From NCBI GenBank assembly GCA_030737835.1, contig CM060856.1, positions 20,085,941 through 20,149,940 on the forward strand: a stretch of 64,000 bases of DNA. The letters run 5' to 3'. Position numbers and translations under genes: made by a program. Of the stretch, positions 10,520-23,595 are shown piece by piece. Each line of letters starts with the position of its first letter. Position 1 is the first letter of the stretch. The notes under the pieces are model-generated. The model did no database searches. It saw nothing but the letters and a program-made list of their open reading frames with translations, and had not been told where the DNA came from. This DNA is from Acorus gramineus (taxonomy: Eukaryota; Streptophyta; Magnoliopsida; Acorales; Acoraceae).

Positions 10520-13500
10520 TTATTTTGTCATGTTGCACGGTTTCTTTTGTCATCCTTATTTTTTCTAATCGTTGTTGGATAAATTAATATAATATAAAGT
10601 TAAAAATGTAAAATAATGTCATTTTTTAAAGATATATATTTTATTACACAAGTATATGTGCTTTTATTAGTGTATAATAATTTGATATTTCGAGTCGGAT
10701 TGTCCCACCGTCCTTTGTATTATACATGGTACTGTGAGAATTGGTTGTTTTGGGAAAACACACGCAAATTTATATTTAATAAAGAACTAGGTCATGCATA
10801 GCTCGCCTAATGTCACCTTCATCGAACAACTTCATTGTTCATCAAGCTATATTATTTTTAAAAATCAAAATAATGACCACAACCACATGTACTTTGGTGA
10901 TTAAAATAATGACCACAACCATATGTACTTTGGTGATGCACTCACAACAAGCTGGCATAGACCAGAATACAGGATACTTTTTTTTAACATTGGTTAAAAA
11001 TCAATTTAAATCACAAAATTCATTAAAATTGGGTCACTTGGATACTCTTTTACTAAAGTGAATGATCATTTATCATTCATAATCAAATATTTTCATGTGT
11101 GAATTGCTAAAGATGTCGTCGTGTATTTCAAAGCATTTCTAAAATGAATATCACACATTAATTTATTAGTTTCAAACTATAAATTAAGGCTTAAAACCTC
11201 AAGAGGATGACATAAAAAAATAGGCAATGGAATACAATGATTTTATGACACTTTGTCGGCTTGGAAATCTTTGTAAACATTTCGTGGTTAAACCTATCAA
11301 TTATCCGAAAAAATTTGAATCTGATTCGAATCTGTATCTGAAATATCATAAATATCCGATATTTGAAGATCCGGAGTGCGGATATGAATAGCAGTGTATC
11401 TGATCCAAAAAATATCTGCATTTGACATATATTATAAAATTTTATACATTTGTGTTATATAAAATATTCATATTTGTTATTTTGTATGATTAATCATAAT
11501 CATGATATATATTATATTACTATTAAATATTCAATATATATATCTAATACAGATAATAAACCTTAAATCTTAATTTTAATTTTCATATCTCTCTAATATA
11601 TCATTTGATTATCCAATTTAATAAAAATATTTAAATATGTCAATTATCTGAAAAATATCTATATCTGATCCGTATCCGAAGATATCTGAATCCGAAAATT
11701 AATATCTGAATATGAAAGTTTGGATATGGAGAGATATTGACGTATCTTATCTGTATCCATACGATTAACAAGCTTAATTGTGGATCCTCATGCTCGTAGG
11801 CCATCTCCAACCCTTACTCAAATCTATACCTAAATTTCACTTAAAAATTGAGTAAAATCTTGATTTGATATGATGTATCTCCAACCATCACTTTATGTTT
11901 TACTCAAATCTTTTAAAAAATTCATATCTTCTTCTAATTATTTCTTATAAACATTTTCAAAGTTTTTCTCCAAATATTTTTACTACTCAATTTTTCTTCC
12001 CTTCAAGATATTTAAATTTAAAAATTATAATCATTCAATTTTAAAAAAAAAAGTAAAAATAATGTTTTTTTATTAGAATAATAAAATAAAAAGTTAAAAA
12101 ACAAGAATGAAGATTTAAGAAAGAATATCACCTCTTTTTTTTTTTAAGAGATGGTAAAATTTTGGGGGGTGGGAGTGCATCTCATATAATTCAACAAAAA
12201 TGTCACATTGAAATAAAATGTGGAGATAAAGGAAAAAAAAAAAAAAAGATGTTGAAAATTTGGGTAAAGATTTAAGTGTCCCTTGATTTGGGTAAAGATT
12301 TGAGTAAAGATTTAAGTAAAAGCTTGATTTGGTATGGGTATGGGTATATGGTTGGTGAGGATTTTGAGTGACTTTTACTCAAATTTAATTTTGAGTAAAG
12401 ATTTGGGTATAAGATTGGAGATGCTCTTTATGCCTCACATTAGTTGTTTGATACAGACTCTTCATGATACTAATATATTTCCAATGTCTTATTTTAAAGT
12501 TATTAATGAATTCCAAAATTTGCTCTAAGTGATTTTGGTCCAATGAGATTTAAGTCATATCATTCTATCATTTTTAAATTGGTTTCTTGTCACTTGGACA
12601 GCCAAATTGATTATTCTTTAATTATTAAATCTTTTTTCCATATCAATATGTACAAGGAAGAAGGGGCTATCCACACACTTACCATTCTTTAATTGGCATA
12701 CAATCTCTGACCCAAACCCTAACAAAGAGTAGCAACAAATTAAACACAATATACAAAAAAAAAACACTTTTAATGTGTTAAAAATGTGATCAAATGGGTT
12801 TCATATTCTATTCAGGTAAATAAAATCATCATTTGTAGAAGGTTTTTTTCATTTTTAACACATTATAAGAGGTTTTTAGTCTATTATGTTTTCAATCATA
12901 GTTAATCAAACGAAATATTTATAGAATATCATTAAAAATTTAACTCAGAAGATTATTTAGATTTATATGGATATTTTCAGAAGATTATATGAATTTCAAA
13001 AAAAATAAAAGAGTTATTTAAATTTTTTTTAAAAGATCATAAACAAGGGGCAGGCAGGAGACCCCATTGTTTCATTGCAGTGGGCAGTAGAAGCATCTTT
13101 TGTTAATGCCAATAATATAATAATAAATTTTCGTCCTTGTTGTTGAGTTAATCCAACGCATGATTGAGAGGAGTTTTGTATGCTACCAAAGGATCCAAAG
13201 CATTTTCGACACACATTGAATATGCATGCTTTAAAAAATAATAATAATAATAATAATATAATTATTGTATTATTATTAAACTTGTCTGACTGTCTGTACA
13301 TGGAGCACGCATAGTGTTATTAATTGGCTTTCGTTTCAACTTTATGCGATAAATATTTGTTTAATAATATAATAATGCATGTGTTTTGTTTGTTTATGTG
13401 AGAAGAGACATAACACCTTAATCCGCGGGAGATCGAATAGATTACGTTAATTAAAATATTCATCAAAACTATCATCATATATGATAAAAACAAGAATTTA

Positions 13501-15117
13501 ATTATATGAAATGAGCAAGTTCTAGGATTGAAGTTTTTTTTTATCAAGAATGTGTTAGCGTTATAGAGCTTCCAAAGATCACGTGCCACTTGACATATTA
13601 AAATCAGTCTATTCATCACATATATATTAATATATTTTTTATATATTAAATGAAACTTCTTATCATCTTCTCAACACATATATTTTATGTACGTTATAAA
13701 TGAAACTTAATTCTCATCATCATTGAACACTGAATTTTATTTTTTTTATTTTTTTCAAGTGATTGTTACCATTGCTGGTAAATGAGAAAGAAATCGATGT
13801 CTTGTTCTGTTTGTGCGTATGTAATCTTCAGTCATATTGAATTTTTTAAAAATATATGTTCTTTTAATAAAATTATATTTTTATAAAATTTGAATTACAT
13901 ATATCTAAATAAATCAAAATATTTTTATTTATTTTAAAATTATAAAAAAAGAATTTAATTGAACATACACTGTACTAGTAGAGTATATCAAATAGGATTG
14001 AGTACGTATTAAATGAGAAAACAATTAATCTTTCTCATCAGATCAAATGAAATTATAACATACGAGATACTTTTAGCTAATGAAGTTATGTTTGATGGAT
14101 TTCATTGCAAAATACATATATTATATTGGAAACAATTATCCGGCTGACTCATGAACAAGTGCTGAAAAAAATTGGCCTGCTCAAATGCTAATTTATCTTC
14201 CCATGATTTGAGATGGAAAAACAGTAAAGAATAAAATTGGATAGGTATACTATCAAAGGAAAATGTAACACTCAGTTCTAAGACATCTTAATTTTTTTTT
14301 TTCTTCCAAAACATATGTTTGTCTAATAAAGTACATACTTTTACAAAAAATGAAATACATACTTAAATAAATTGAATGTATACATATTCAATTAAAGATT
14401 TTATAAACTAAATTAGGAATAACTAAATGTATCAAATACTCACCCTACCCTGATAGGAGGCATGTTTCTGAAAGACAGGCACGATCATCATCATAGTAAT
14501 GAATAACCCACCTAAACAACTCAATCAACAAGAATTCATTTGAACATAATAAATGTCTTAAAGTAATGATAATTATCCACACATTTAAACAACTCCCTTC
14601 TATTCTAAATCATTTTATGTAAAGCAAACTTATGAAATTTGAAAGCACGAGGATTGTTAGGTTTGGCCCTAAAATCTAAAAATTTGGGTGGGACCCTAGA
14701 TAAAAATTTTAAATGAGACCCTATCTGTAACAACACTTATTCTTATAACCCATATGAATCCCAAATGGAAAAATAATGTAAGCATTCTCATCCATCCAAA
14801 TTTATATAATTCCATCCATCCAATGGTTATATTTTTTTTTAGTTTTGCTTAATTTTTTTTTCTTTTTTGTTATTGGATATTTGTTTTTTTATAATTATAT
14901 TCACATATTCTGGTTAATTGAAGATAAAATAAAAAAGTTTAGACATGAAATTCTCTATTTAAAATCCCTATTTATTTATTCATTTATTCATTATCTAAAT
15001 ATTTAATTTTTGCATGTAAAATAAATATAAAGTATGTCAGAGTATTTGATTTTTTATGCTTTTATTATATCAACATTACGACAATCTATTGAATCATATT
15101 TAAACATGATTTTTTTT
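10520..15117. other. AT-rich intergenic DNA without a recognisable gene
   Basis: Reading frames here are short and match nothing I recognise. Contents I can name are a duplicated genomic word block at 10783-10850 (related to 21924-21990), a hAT-like degenerate element at 11290-11775, poly-A/T runs and an AAT microsatellite near 13236-13260. Confidence 0.5.
11290..11775. mobile_element. Degenerate hAT-like element (gaTATCCGATA-rich)
   Basis: It is rich in repeated words such as ATCCGATA, ATCTGAA and TATCTGTATCC, the same vocabulary as the element at 37722-38280. The left end TAAACCTATCAATTATCC and the inverted right end TAAGCTTGTTAATCG are imperfect inverted repeats. Candidate 8-bp flanks match poorly, so the ends are approximate. 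Confidence 0.4.
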
Positions 15118-15119
15118 TT

Positions 15120-15352
15120 TTACAGCCTCAATTTCAGTCTCATATGCTTCTCACCAGAGCATATACTTATATTAATGAGGTATATGCTTCGATGAAAATT
15201 TGTAACATTTTCTTTAAATACATTCATACAATTCATTGAAGTACATGCTTCTTCTTTTATAAAAGTATATACCTCATTAAATGAGGTATACTATTTTTTA
15301 TAAATTTAAAACATGTATAGACTGAAATTGTGGCTTGAAAAAGGGTTTTACC
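15120..15352 (+). mobile_element. AT-rich MITE, family M copy 1
   Basis: The ends are inverted: CCTCAATTTCAGTCT on the left and the complement of AGACTGAAATTGTGG on the right. The interior contains CTCATATGCTTC, CATTCATACAATTCATTGAAG and a TTATAAAAG word. Two further copies with the same order lie at 22812-23040 (plus) and 49014-49245 (minus). There is no coding capacity. Confidence 0.6.
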
Positions 15353-15419
15353 TAACATTATTCTAAGATAACCATATTTGACAGTGGACTAGGCTAAAAC
15401 CCATAACACTAAGATAATC

Positions 15420-15421
<2 letters not shown>

Positions 15422-15497
<76 letters not shown>
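15422..15497. repeat. (TA)n microsatellite, about 38 units
   Basis: An uninterrupted TA dinucleotide run of 76 bp. Confidence 0.98.
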
Positions 15498-15499
<2 letters not shown>

Positions 15500-16464
15500 G
15501 ATTTTTGGGCCCCAATTGTTAGACCGCATCCCAAACCCTATGAGGTGGCAAGTTTGAATTACTCATATTACCCCTCCCCCCCAACTAATGGGATCGAGCT
15601 TTCCATAACCGCCCCCATTAATCCCGAGGTGGTTAAAATTTGCGAGATTCTTTTCCTTTTGAAGATATCAATTCAATTAGACAATAAAAAAAATCACGAT
15701 TTATCATTTCTTGATAATGATCGGTTGAAACGAAAACAAATATCAATTTCATTTTTTTATTCAGATTTATTCGGTGGAGAAGAGAAGAATTACACAATTT
15801 TTTTTTGCGCAAACTGATTGAGGTGCAAACAATGGTGATCCATCCAAGTTAGGCTTTTTTGCACCCCCAAAAAAATCACAATTTACAATTTTTAGTTTCA
15901 GATTGATCGGTAGAACTGAAAACAAATATCGATTCAGATACATGTATTTGAATTCAATATTTGTTTCAGATTTTCAGATACATGTATCTGAATGCTGTAT
16001 TCATTATATCATTTATTTTCCAGCCTCAGAAAATGAACAATATGCACAAGAAAACCTAAAACAAATGAAGAATGTCAAATATTTTTTTCTCAAATCTAGA
16101 GACACTGGAAAACCTAAAACAAATTAACAATGTCAAATATTATTTTTCTCAAACTTAGATAAACAAATAATCATTTTGGATTTCAAATACATGTATCTAA
16201 AACACATTCTTTAAATGGATTTCAAATACACTTAGATGAACAGATGAACAATGTGCGGAAAGGAACTTTGTCCATTGAAACGTTTCATGTTTTATATTTT
16301 AAAAAAGTAATTTCATTTTTCAAAAAGTAGAAAAATGTCTTCTAATGGTCCTGTTTATGTCGCAAAAAAAAAAAAAAACAGACAGTAGGCTTCATTGTGG
16401 GAAGAAATCTAATTTTTTTCTTCGCCATAGTCTGTGATTGTTTGGGGAAGAAAATTAGATGATA
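15498..16464. other. Intergenic stretch left of solo LTR C
   Basis: AT-rich, with repeated ACATGTATCTGAA and CAAATATCGATTCAG words at about 15900-16200 and an A-run near 16363-16378. Its short reading frames are not credible genes. Confidence 0.5.
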
Positions 16465-16469
16465 TAAAC

Positions 16470-19400
16470 TGTCACGCCCCAAGGCGGCCGTCCCCAGGAC
16501 GCGGCAAGTGTATATATAATATCAAAATCTACACAGGAGGTCAATAATATATCATACACAAACAAACAGAATGACACACAGACAACAAAGAGGCTGACAT
16601 GATATATACACCAAATGCGGAAGCAAAAGACTGAATCTGTAAATAAACATACTACAGACTCGATACTCAATCATCTGTCCTGTGAGAGCCAATATACACA
16701 AATACAACTGAATATATACAAACGCGTGCCAAGCACGGAAATAAAATACATACAGCCAAGAAGGGATGCTGATAGCCTCTGGCACTCGCGGAACGTAGCG
16801 CTGCTCCGCTACTGAAGGAATCCCTCGGAAAGCTCCTCCCGCTGCTCCGACTCCGGCTCAGTGGCAACTGGGGAAAAACATATGCGAGGGGTGAGCCACA
16901 CGCTCAGTGAACAGCACAACCCATGCATCACAGACAATATTGACCACAATTCAGATCTTAAAAATCCACAATCACTTATTAACAACCACAAAATGGTAAC
17001 AAATACTCAAACCAGTGGGTCGCTTAATCGCCAACCCACTACACCCTCACCCTCACCCTACAACGGGTGACATAGGATTTTGGGACTGATATTCATCCAA
17101 TCACAACACCAGTGGGTCGCTCATCGCCAACCCACTACACCCTCACCCTCACCCTTCAATGGGTGACATAGGATTTTGGGACTGACTAGGCTGTTGGTCA
17201 CCCTTGGTCCACCGATAGTCTCTCCTCCACTCCGTAGGCCGCTGGGCTATCACCCACAACTTTAGCACAGTCCGTCACAAATATCGGGAGGCGCCTACTG
17301 ATGGGAGCCCTCACCCACAACTTTAGCACAGTCCGTCACAAATATCAGGAGGTGCCTACTGATGGGAACCCTTGGAAGGGACGGCCTTTCTAACGCTGGG
17401 GCAGCCTCTACTGGATCCAACAAAGGGGACAAAACAGCCTATCCATACGCATATGATCCACTCGGATCCGCCGACAACGCATCTCTACAATTCTAATGTC
17501 ATGAATTCTTCAGAATTCCTCCAGGGCGCATAACCAAGATGCGGGAAAAATGTATAATAATAGCAAGGTTGGAATATCATTGGGGGAAAGAAACTTGGGA
17601 GGGCAGCGTGAGTTCCCGATATAGGACACCCCGACAACCAAACAAGGAACACGGAGTACCCTAGCCCGGGTCTCACCGCTGTCCTCGCGAGGCCCCTCCC
17701 CTATAATATTCACTAATTATGCTAATAATCATACAATGGATAGATCATTAATTATCAACTAGAGATATAATGTTATTGGGACAAGAACCTTGGTAGGGCA
17801 GCATGAGGTCCCGATACAGGACATCCCGACAACCAAACAAGGAACACGGAGTACCCTAACCCGGGTCTCAATGTTGACCTCGCAAGGCCCCTCCCTATAA
17901 TATTACCTAAGGCATGCAATTAAACATATACTAGCATTTAACTTAATAAATAAACTAGTATGACACATGCATAGGCCAAGAATTCCTAGCATGAGAACAG
18001 GGGGGACAAGATGCATGGCTCATACACATATCCTAAGGGTGCAAGTCCCTAACATGCAAAGTCTAGGGTAGCATGCATTCTACATTTTAAAATCATGCTC
18101 GCATGAAATACACTTTACAACAGGTTAATATAAATCCATGGTGCCCCAGGAGAGGTCGGTATACGCCCAACTGCGTATAACGCCTCTCTACTGGGTTGGA
18201 TTGTCCCACTCACCGAAAATCGGGTCGTCGCGCGACCGCCCGTCAAGATATGGAAGACAGACATTTATACGGTGAGTTAAATACACAAATACATCAAAAT
18301 ACTCAAAATACACCAAAAGAACCCAACACTCGGGCAAACGTACATACGGCCCGTACGCACGTTAGCCCGAGCACCCCGACTCACTCCCGAACCCACCGGC
18401 AACCACCTGCACTGCCACCCCCCCCCGGATGCATCGCCGCGCCATAGCCCGAGCACCCAGGCGCACCGCCGGGCCCCTGCCCGCACGCCTGGACCCGCAA
18501 CCGAGCCACCCGGTGCGCCGCGCCCCCACTGCGCCCCGCCGCAGCAGCCCGCGCGCACCCCGCACGCCCCGTGCTGACCCGCAAGCACACCGCACGCCCC
18601 GCGCGTCCAGCGCCTCACCCCGCGCGCACCACCAGCTCCTTCCCGTGCGCACCACCAGCCTCTACCCGCGCGCACGCCTGCGCCTCTGCCCAGCGCCCCG
18701 CGCGCATGCTCCTCTGCGGTGCCCAGCGCCCAGCACCCTCGCCGAGCACCCGGTATCCGCAACCCAGCGCCCAGCACCCGGGACCCTCACCCAGGGCCCA
18801 CGCGCATGCCCGCGCAACACGCGCCCAGCGCGCCTGCCAGCCTACCCGCGCTGCTGCCCGCGTTGCCTGCCTGCGCGCATCGCTGAGTGGCCCGAGCACC
18901 GCTCGCCTGCACGCCTGGGCACTGCCCGCCTGATGCCCGAGCGCCCCCTGCCAGCTGCCCGAGCATGGCCTGCCCAGCCGGCCTGCCCTGCTCGCACAGC
19001 CCGCAGCCATCCTACCCCGCACGCCTCCCCCTGCACCCCCCGAGCGCACGCCCGCGCGCGCGCCCGCGCGCCCGGCAACCTGGTGCGCCTGCTCCCAACC
19101 TACCTGGGACGGCTAGCCTCCCTGCCCGGGACTGCCTACCCGCCTGCCCGAGCAACCACCCTCTACCACCAGCCACCCCAAGGCCTCCGACCACCCCCAC
19201 AGCCCCCCTCGATGGCCACCCACCGCCGCCGACTGCCTCCCAACCTCATACCCACCTCCTAACATACATCTATACAAGAAAAGAGAGGAAAAAGAGGCTT
19301 ACCAAGGGGAGGAAGGGAAGTCCAGTTGCTCTCCGCGCACCGAAACCTCTCCCAAAAGGCTTCCAACGCCCGGATCTCTCTTGGCCCTCGAAATGGCCCA

Positions 19401-19872
19401 AAACAGAGGAGAAAAGAGGGGGGGAGAAGAGGCAAAACTCGCTGAAATCCGGATTTGAAAGCACCGGGGATCTACACTTCTTATGCTTTAGGTTTTTGGG
19501 TTTGAGGGCTCTAAGGGGCTCAAATGGGAGAAAAGGAGAGAGGGGAGAGAGAGAGCTTTGGTAGGGATGATGAATAGTGCCAATGAAATATTATATTTCA
19601 TTTATATAGACAAATAACTTAAAATACCCGGATACGCCCCGGAACTGTGAAATTTCAGAAACGTTACCGGAAATCGATGAAATTTTTGTGAGAGGCCTAA
19701 AATGGCACCAGGACACCAAATATGCAGTTAGATTTCCAATCGGAGTTCTCTAACTCAGGACGATAGCTAACAGTCCAAAAATTAGCGGTTTCGATCGAAA
19801 CCCGAAAAAAACAAAAAACTGCCAGAACGCTATAACGGTTACCAGCAGGCTAAAAGTGACACATATATAACA
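16470..19872 (-). mobile_element. Solo LTR C of family A
   Basis: It runs from TGTCACGCCCC to GTGACACATATATAACA and is flanked by the exact duplication taaac (16465-16469 and 19873-19877). Length is 3403 bp. Internally, from the right, are the promoter-like side (TATA near 19594-19600), donor-like GGTAAGCC (complement near 19297-19304), the GC-rich core at about 18300-19250 and duplicated downstream modules. The splice-acceptor-like AG is lost here (TGGAAG replaces TGCAAG near 18250). The dyad is partly deleted (about 19465-19478). No internal domain remains. Confidence 0.9.
17240..17370 (-). repeat. Tandem duplication inside solo LTR C
   Basis: A unit of about 60 bp containing CACAACTTTAGCACAGTCCG and GAGGYGCCTACTGATGGGA occurs twice in direct order. 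LTR D (about 51055-51175) and LTR E (about 55715-55835) carry the same duplication. LTRs A, B and F have one unit, so it marks a subfamily. Confidence 0.75.
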
Positions 19873-19877
19873 TAAAC

Positions 19878-20186
19878 TCTTGATCGCCGGAATTTTTTTC
19901 CTTTCTTCGTTCATATGGATTCGCCCAATTTGGAAATCGTAGGTCATAAATTTTTTTTTGAAATTTGTTCAATCGGGGAAGTTTCAATGATGTCGCATTT
20001 TTAGGGATTTTGTTATGCGAAGTTAATGATGATACAATTAGTTGAAACCAATTTTTTAAAATCTCGGAAGGGTAGTAGTGTCATTATCTTTTTTATTGTT
20101 TGGAAAAGTCAAATAGGAAATCAATAGGATAATGTCATCTATTGAGGCTCATCAATAAAGTCTAATTTATGAGGTCCAAGTAGTAG

Positions 20187-20236
<50 letters not shown>

Positions 20237-20941
20237 GGGCCCTTCTGTAGGTGGGGCCCTAGGCAGCCGCCTACTGGGCATGAGGATTGCGCTTACGTGT
20301 GAAAGCAAACTCTCCGAATGTGTGACCAACTTTCCCTTCAGTGATCTTAAAGCAGGGCCACAAATATGCATATACAACATAATGGAGATATGGTGTTGAT
20401 TATATCAATTGATAGACATCATTTTCTGCTCTATAGCTATTTGTTGTATCAGCATATCCAAATTCCAGTCGAAGAGTAAAATTTTGCCTTGAACAACATC
20501 CACAAAGCTAGTAAAGTCTCGTAAATAAACCAATCTGTCACAAGTAGTACAATTAATTAGGACAAGAAGCATTTGGGTTACCTGACATGTGGTGAATAAC
20601 ATTGAGCATAGAACTGTTTTAAACTATGCTTTGCCTAATAAGGCCACCAATTATGTTGGAAAATGCAATTTGCTCTTGTATCCCTACCTTTTTGTAAACC
20701 TGCACGCAGAGCCTTCAATTATTTACATGAAGGATTGCATTTCTAGCATGATATCCTAAAAAAACCATAGTTGGCATACATTGATGAGCTGATTATATAT
20801 AACACAGTTACATCCACCTATTATAATCAAACACACATGGTGGGAATCATTCCTTGGATTAGGAGTATGCATGCATGTAAGGTAATGGTATATTAAGAAC
20901 TGGTGGTTGTCCAGCAAAAAAAAACACATGCGAATAAACAT
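19878..20941. other. Intergenic DNA between solo LTR C and the fold-back element
   Basis: No gene is recognisable. A TA microsatellite lies at 20192-20233, followed by a GGGGCCC-rich stretch (20235-20290). Confidence 0.5.
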
Positions 20942-20950
20942 TTTTTAATT

Positions 20951-21910
20951 GGGGGCCGAATAAACAGTTTTCATGCACTGTTACAGTAAGAGGAAACCCA
21001 CCCTGAAGTCGGCATTTCCTCTAGCGATGGTGGTGAATTATGGTCGACTGAGAGTTTGACGTGTGTATAAACCTAGGTCAGCAATCACTTGGGCGACCGT
21101 GTTGAAGTATGGTCGTCAGAAAGTCTGGCGAGCTAAAGTTAGAGAATAAATTTACATTGTTACACGTTTCAAATCAATTATGACAAATTTCACATGTAAA
21201 CACATAGAATACACAACCATAACAGTATTCATCACACATCAAAATATAATGTTCGCATTCCATAACCAATTTCACAACAAAATTCATGTTTAAATTTCAT
21301 AACCATTTATGTGACTATATCAATTTTTCCATGTATAAAAATAAAAAACATATTACTTGACAACAAAGAAATAAAAATAAATATAAAAACAATTACTTGA
21401 CAACAAGGAAATACATGCTTCGTCTCTACCCCCTCTCTGCTTTCATATCGGCATTTTATTATTATTATTATTATTATCTTTTCTCTTCATCTATTGCTTT
21501 TGAAATTTGGACATGTATTTTGTAGTGTAGTCATATATATGATTGGTTATGGAATGCTAACATCGTATTTTGATGTGTTATAAATACAGTAATGACTGTC
21601 TATTCTATGTGTTTAAATGTGAAATTTGTTATATTTAGTCTGAAGATTGTAACAATATGAATTTGTTATCTCTAACTTTAACTCGTCAAGTCTTCGGACG
21701 ACCATACTTTAACACTGTCATCCTAGTGGTTGCCGACCTAGGTTGGTACACACGCCAAATTCTTAGTCGACCATATTTCACCACCATCACCAGAGGGAAT
21801 ACCGATCTCAGGGTGGGTTTCCCTCTTAATGTAACAGTGCATGAAAACTGTTTTTAAATTTTTTTAATAGGGTTGATTTCTTATAAAATGGGCTGCATAT
21901 ATCGGCCCCC
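20951..21910. mobile_element. Fold-back Mutator-type element 1
   Basis: Two long inverted arms (about 20951-21260 and 21550-21910) can be aligned over most of their length. For example, CAGTTTTCATGCACTGTTAC is inverted near 21830-21850. The outer ends are GGGGGCCGA and TCGGCCCCC. The element is flanked by a perfect 9-bp duplication, tttttaatt (20942-20950 and 21911-21919). A 9-bp duplication with long inverted ends is the hallmark of Mutator-like elements. There is no transposase, so it is non-autonomous. Confidence 0.85.
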
Positions 21911-22137
21911 TTTTTAATTAAGAAAGAACTTGGTCATGCATAGCTCACATTGCATCTTCATTGAACTTCATTGTCACCAAAGCAATATATAGTATTCAAT
22001 GCAAGTTAATGATAATGATCCCCTATCAGTCAAGTCAAATTTCACCGTGTATGAATTGTTCCAGATAAATTCTACAATCCTCTAGTGTTTATTCAAAATA
22101 ATCTCTATTGGTGACCTAGTAATTACAGCATATCAAC

Positions 22138-22729
22138 TAGGCCTATCAACAGGTGGGGTCAGGATCGGGTCAGAGTGGATCCGAACCTGACCCATTTGAT
22201 TGTCATGTTCTTCAGGTCGGGTCCACATCGGGTCTCGAGTTAGGTCGGTTAAGGTCGTCCCATTAACAAGCCTAGGCTAGATAAAGAGAAGTCGATGAAC
22301 TTCGTTCTTAAGGGCCTACAATGGATTCATTTTTTTTTTCTTTTTAATAGAGTCTAGTGTATTATATAGTTTTTTACTATTTTGATTTTTTAATGTTTTA
22401 TGATGGAACATTTGAAATACGGTTTGGATTATTATGTTTTTACGTGAAGTCAAAAGATTATTGTAAAAATATTTCAAATGCTTCAACTTTTAAATGATTA
22501 TTCAATATTTAGTTATAAATGTTTGGTTGAATCATAAATGTTAGGTTAGATCATAAAAAAAAATGACATAGTATTTAGATTGGGTCAATCGGGTCCATAG
22601 GATCAGGTCGGGGTGGACCCAGACTAGACCTGTTTTGATTGTGGGGTCCTTCGAATCGAGTATTTATGCCTTTTATTCGATCGGGTTCTAGTCGGGTCTC
22701 GGTCGACCCCCGACCCGTTGACAGCCCTA
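22138..22729. mobile_element. Non-autonomous hAT element
   Basis: The terminal inverted repeats are TAGGCCTATCAACAGGTGGG and, on the other end, TAGGGCTGTCAACGGGTCGG. It is flanked by the exact 8-bp duplication atatcaac (22130-22137 and 22730-22737), the size expected for hAT transposition. The inside is full of GGGTCGGGT-type words at both ends and AT-rich in the middle. There is no ORF of note. Confidence 0.88.
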
Positions 22730-22811
22730 ATATCAACTATGTTCCCACAATTATTTACGGAGTCTACAATAAACATCTTGTTTATCAATCAAGTGTTGTT
22801 ACACACATTCC

Positions 22812-23040
22812 TTTTTTCAGTACCAATTTCAATCTCATATGTTTCATTAGTATCATATACTCACATTAACGGAATATATGATTCATTACAATTTTTTTAA
22901 GTTTTCTATAAAGGCATTCATACAATTTATTGAAGTATATGTTTCATTTTTTATAGAAGCACATAACTTATTAAATAAGATATATTATTTTTAAAAAATA
23001 TCAAAACATGTGTGGACTAGAATTGAGGTTAGAAAATGGA
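22812..23040 (+). mobile_element. AT-rich MITE, family M copy 2
   Basis: It has the same order of words as 15120-15352: CAATTTCAATCTCATATG, CATTCATACAATTTATTGAAG, then a complement of the left end. It is diverged from copy 1 but alignable throughout. Confidence 0.55.
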
Positions 23041-23595
23041 TTGCACGTAACTTTATTTTTATCAAGTCAGTTAAATTGACCAAATCATCTCCTGACAAGT
23101 TGGTAAAGGTATTCCTTCTCCACTGAGAGGTCTTGAAGTCGAGTCTTATCCTGTTGCAGAAACTAGTTGCATTGACAGAAAATGACGACACCCAAAATAT
23201 GACTACAATAATAACTCATCTTATTATGTAAATCCAGCTATAAATTTAGTGTGTACTAAGACAAATCCTCCGATTTTTGAGGATGGGAAAGCCAAAGAAA
23301 ACAAGTCACAAGAAAATGAAAAATTTTCCTCTACAAGCACCCTTTGTAGTGCCGTATAAATGAAAATGATATATTGATGTGTGATATGAAGAAAAAGAGT
23401 CTGCAGTGGCCATAACACAACGATTCAGAGCTTACCTTCCCAGCTGGATCGTAAGGTCTAAAAAAGAAATGACATAAGCAACACAAAAGAGATTGATGGA
23501 AACCAAACTTATTTGAGAGGAAAGGAACTGAATGGGAATAGGAAGGCATAATTGAATTTAGAAAACCCATGATAGAGATACACAAAATTCACTAA

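Noticed and set aside
23080-23165. Possible tRNA-derived SINE (GGTCTTGAAGTCGAGTC resembles a B box)
   Set aside because: No convincing A box, tail or target duplication was found.
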